The position numbers and the translations under genes were made by a program. The notes under the pieces are model-generated. The model worked only from the letters and a program-made list of their open reading frames with translations, was not told the DNA's origin and did not search any database. DNA of 64,000 nt from a bacterium (lineage in GTDB: Bacteria; Armatimonadota; UBA5829), in NCBI GenBank assembly GCA_021371935.1, contig JAJFVF010000022.1, positions 156,419 to 220,418 of the forward strand, given 5' to 3'. Below, in pieces: positions 61,558-64,000 of this stretch (position 1 is its first letter; the number at the start of each line of letters is the position of its first letter).

Positions 61558-62835
61558 GTGAACGAAAAAATTTCGGTTATAGGACTTGGATATGTTGGAT
61601 TGCCCGTCGCAATTGGTTTTGCGCAGAGCTATTCCGGCACCGTAGGATTCGACATTAATATCGATCGCATTGCAGAACTGAAAAATGGGAAGGACCACAC
61701 CTTGGAGGTTTCGCCTGAGAAGCTGAAATCCTCAACCATCAAATTTACAACTGACCCGGAAGACATGCACGGATCGACGATATTCGTAATAACGGTGCCG
61801 ACTCCAACGGATATGAGCAAACAGCCTGATTTGACCCCGCTTCGCAAGGCTTCAGAGACTGTCGGCAAAGTGCTTGGCAAAGGCGCGATTGTCGTATATG
61901 AGTCAACCGTGTATCCGGGTGTCACCAGAGAATTTTGCAGGCCAATTTTAGCTAATGTATCTGGTTTGAAGCCCGGTGACGACTTCACAGTGGCATACTC
62001 ACCCGAACGGATAAATCCTGGTGACAAGGAGCATACTCTGGAAACTATTACGAAGGTAGTCTCAGCAGAGGACGAACAGTCGCTTGCTCGGGTTGCAAGA
62101 GCATATTCGCGAATAGTTACCGCAGGAATTCACAAAGCTCCCAATATTGAAACCGCAGAAGCCGCCAAGGTAATTGAAAACTCTCAGCGGGACATCAATA
62201 TTGCGTTTATGAACGAGTTGGCCTTAATTTTCGATCGTATGGGAATTCGAACTATCGACGTAATTGAAGCCGCAAGCACGAAGTGGAACTTCCTCAAATT
62301 TGCGCCGGGATTGGTTGGCGGCCACTGCATAGGTGTTGACCCGTATTATCTGACTGCGAAAGCCGAGCTTTTGGGATATCACCCAGAAGTGATCTTGGCT
62401 GGACGCAGGATCAACGACAACATGGGCAACTATGTTGCACAAAAGCTCATAAAACTGTTGATCTACATAGGCGCAAGTGTCAGAGATGCAAAAGTAGCTG
62501 TGTTGGGTCTCACATTCAAGGAGAATGTGCCTGATTTACGCAATAGCCGTGTGCCGGACATAATCACCGAACTCAATGAATTCGGTGTGTTTCCAAAGGT
62601 GCATGACCCGCAGGCATCCGTAGCAGATGCGAAGAAAGAATACGGGGTAGACTTGTGCAAATTTGATGAAATCGGCAATTTGGATGCATTGATTCTTGCA
62701 GTTCCTCACAAAGAATACTGCAGCAATGTAAATGATCTGCTCAAACTTGTCAAGCCCGGCGGAATAGTGATGGACGTAAAGTCCGCATTGGATCCGAAAA
62801 TGGTGAAAGAGACGCATGTTTATTGGTCGCTGTAG
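61558..62835 (+). CDS. Nucleotide sugar dehydrogenase, UDP-HexNAc 6-dehydrogenase-like (TviB/WbpO type)
   Basis: A 425-aa dehydrogenase. It begins ISVIGLGYVGLPVAIGF (GxGxxG) and has VPTPTDMSKQPDLTPL, VVYESTVYPGVT, YSPERINPGDKEHTLETI, EAAKVIENSQRDINIAFMNE, the catalytic GGHCIGVDPYYL and VLGLTFKENVPDLRNSRV. The NPGD and VIENSQRDINIA forms favour the TviB/WbpO group over UDP-glucose dehydrogenase, giving a UDP-N-acetylhexosaminuronate. I chose the GTG at 61558 as it fits the family start; the frame is open to 61495. It complements ugd at 47370. Confidence 0.92.
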   Translation: MNEKISVIGLGYVGLPVAIGFAQSYSGTVGFDINIDRIAELKNGKDHTLEVSPEKLKSSTIKFTTDPEDMHGSTIFVITVPTPTDMSKQPDLTPLRKASETVGKVLGKGAIVVYESTVYPGVTREFCRPILANVSGLKPGDDFTVAYSPERINPGDKEHTLETITKVVSAEDEQSLARVARAYSRIVTAGIHKAPNIETAEAAKVIENSQRDINIAFMNELALIFDRMGIRTIDVIEAASTKWNFLKFAPGLVGGHCIGVDPYYLTAKAELLGYHPEVILAGRRINDNMGNYVAQKLIKLLIYIGASVRDAKVAVLGLTFKENVPDLRNSRVPDIITELNEFGVFPKVHDPQASVADAKKEYGVDLCKFDEIGNLDALILAVPHKEYCSNVNDLLKLVKPGGIVMDVKSALDPKMVKETHVYWSL

Positions 62836-63020
62836 TTCCGGAGAAATACGTGAACAATTGCATGCGCCTATTATGCCTAGCGATCCTGCATTCCTACTGA
62901 TTGCTACGGTATGTATAACAAGTAAATAAGGCCTTGTGAATCTTGTTGCATGTGCTATTGGGGTGTCTCAGCAACTCTATATTCAGCATATTCATATGTG
63001 TTGGAACAAAGGCTTTTGTC

Positions 63021-64000
63021 CTAGCACAAACCCGCTCTCAAATTATCGACCACTGTAACTTGCGTTTGCTCATCAATTTTTGGCCATATTGGCAGGCTCA
63101 ACACTTCGTTTGAGCACATATCCGAGTTGGGCAGAGGTCCAAAGTCCATCTGGGAATAGACAGGCAATCTGTCCAGCGGGACTGGATAATACACGAAACT
63201 GCCGATCTCCGACTCAGCCAGAGATTTCTGAACGGCATCACGCTTGCCATTGAGAATGCGGATGGTATACTGATGGTACACATGTTTGGTGTAATCCGCC
63301 TCAGATGGAGTAATCACACCCGGCAGGCCGGCGAGCATTTTGTTGTATCGCGCAGCAGCCTGCCTCCGCCCTCCATTCCACTCATCTATGTGCGGTAGTT
63401 TCACACGCAGGATTGTTGCCTGCAGTTCATCAAGTCTGGAATTGTAGCCAATGACCTCGTTGTAATACTTCCTGGACGCGCCATGAACTCTAAGCATTCG
63501 AGCCTTGGCTGCCAGTTCGTCGTCATTTGTTACGAAGAGGCCACCATCGCCGAATGCACCGAGATTTTTGGACGGAAAGAAGGAGAATGCGCCGGCATTA
63601 CCGATTGTGCCGACCTTCTTACCCTTATATTCGCTGCCGAATGCCTGTGCAACATCTTCCAGAACCTTGAGCCCATGCTTTTGCGCGATCTTCAGCAGTG
63701 GATCCATATCCACAGCATGTCCATAAAGGTGGACCGGAATAATGGCTTTCGTCTTTTCGGTGATCTTCTCTTCAATTTTACTGACGTCAATGTTGAACGT
63801 GGCCGGATCTATGTCCACAAACACCGGTATCGCCCCGACTGCACTGATACACTCGGATGTTGCAAAGAACGTAAATGGCGTAGTGATGACTTCGTCACCG
63901 GCACACAGGCCAAGCGAGCGAACACCAAGCACCAGCGCATCTGTGCCGGAATTGCATCCGACGGCATGCTTTGCTCCCATATACGCGGCAACTTCACTCT
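63021..64000 (-). CDS. DegT/DnrJ/EryC1/StrS-type sugar aminotransferase, 5' end outside window
   Basis: The frame is open to the window end (SEVAAY precedes the first Met), so the N-terminus is missing. PLP-dependent aminotransferase motifs are clear: GCNSGTDALVLGVRSLGL, ITTPFTFFATSE, VHLYGHAVDMDPLL, EDVAQAFGSEY and the PLP Lys in FFPSKNLGAFGDGG. It converts a keto-sugar nucleotide to an amino sugar. It faces the dehydrogenase gene convergently with a 185-base gap. Confidence 0.93.
   Translation of the reverse strand, partial: SEVAAYMGAKHAVGCNSGTDALVLGVRSLGLCAGDEVITTPFTFFATSECISAVGAIPVFVDIDPATFNIDVSKIEEKITEKTKAIIPVHLYGHAVDMDPLLKIAQKHGLKVLEDVAQAFGSEYKGKKVGTIGNAGAFSFFPSKNLGAFGDGGLFVTNDDELAAKARMLRVHGASRKYYNEVIGYNSRLDELQATILRVKLPHIDEWNGGRRQAAARYNKMLAGLPGVITPSEADYTKHVYHQYTIRILNGKRDAVQKSLAESEIGSFVYYPVPLDRLPVYSQMDFGPLPNSDMCSNEVLSLPIWPKIDEQTQVTVVDNLRAGLC

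Overview
The window looks like a chromosomal segment of a free-living, diderm-type bacterium with roughly 50% GC. Several traits together make me favour an Armatimonadota-like lineage: two pilT genes next to sugar isomerase/oxidoreductase genes, an exosortase-EpsI fusion, an ECF sigma factor with a very long tail, a feo operon led by a DtxR-FeoA fusion, and large secreted beta-helix proteins. That placement is inference from gene content; there is no rRNA or marker phylogeny here.

Layout. 1-9.3 kb: the 3' end of an IS1-family transposase, then housekeeping genes (SpoIID-like protein, rsmI, a membrane-anchored parvulin, and a four-gene run pilT-pilT-sugar isomerase-Gfo/Idh/MocA oxidoreductase). 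9.3-27.3 kb: a tRNA-Asn gene with a strong promoter, followed by accessory DNA. This holds broken MBL-fold and Fur-family gene remnants, a zinc-type ABC/FtsX operon (ATPase, permease, parvulin, His-rich lipoprotein, DUF3299-like protein), a DtxR-regulated feo iron operon with two visible promoter/operator sites, an ECF sigma factor with a long C-terminal extension, a recombinase-like remnant, and a two-gene toxin cassette. The cassette pairs a 1030-aa structural protein of unknown function with a pre-toxin-TG/PD-(D/E)XK nuclease-like protein. The last 10 nt of the tRNA and its 3' flank recur at 27290 beside a terminator that the tRNA itself lacks, so this stretch may be an island inserted at tRNA-Asn. 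27.4-35.6 kb: a 2068-aa secreted beta-helix/chitobiase-C-like mosaic protein and a zinc-dependent phospholipase C-like protein.

35.8-64 kb: a large exopolysaccharide locus. It encodes glycosyltransferases, a WbsX-type protein, a serine acetyltransferase-like enzyme, a methyltransferase, a PaaK-like ligase, a polysaccharide deacetylase-like protein, a FemAB-like protein, an exosortase/EpsI fusion, a UDP-glucose dehydrogenase, a secreted glycosidase-like protein, an O-antigen ligase-like membrane protein, a Wzm/Wzt ABC exporter, a TviC/WbpP-like epimerase with a TviB/WbpO-like dehydrogenase (a plausible UDP-HexNAc uronic acid pathway), a radical SAM/SPASM protein, and a truncated DegT aminotransferase at the window end.

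How it fits together: the last 28 kb make sugar nucleotides, assemble a polymer on a carrier, export it and modify it. The middle region handles metals (iron by Feo, probably zinc by the ABC/FtsX operon) and carries a toxin cassette. Several intergenic repeats (a double-hairpin element, a GC-rich palindromic element, and a tRNA-flank/terminator element) recur within the window.
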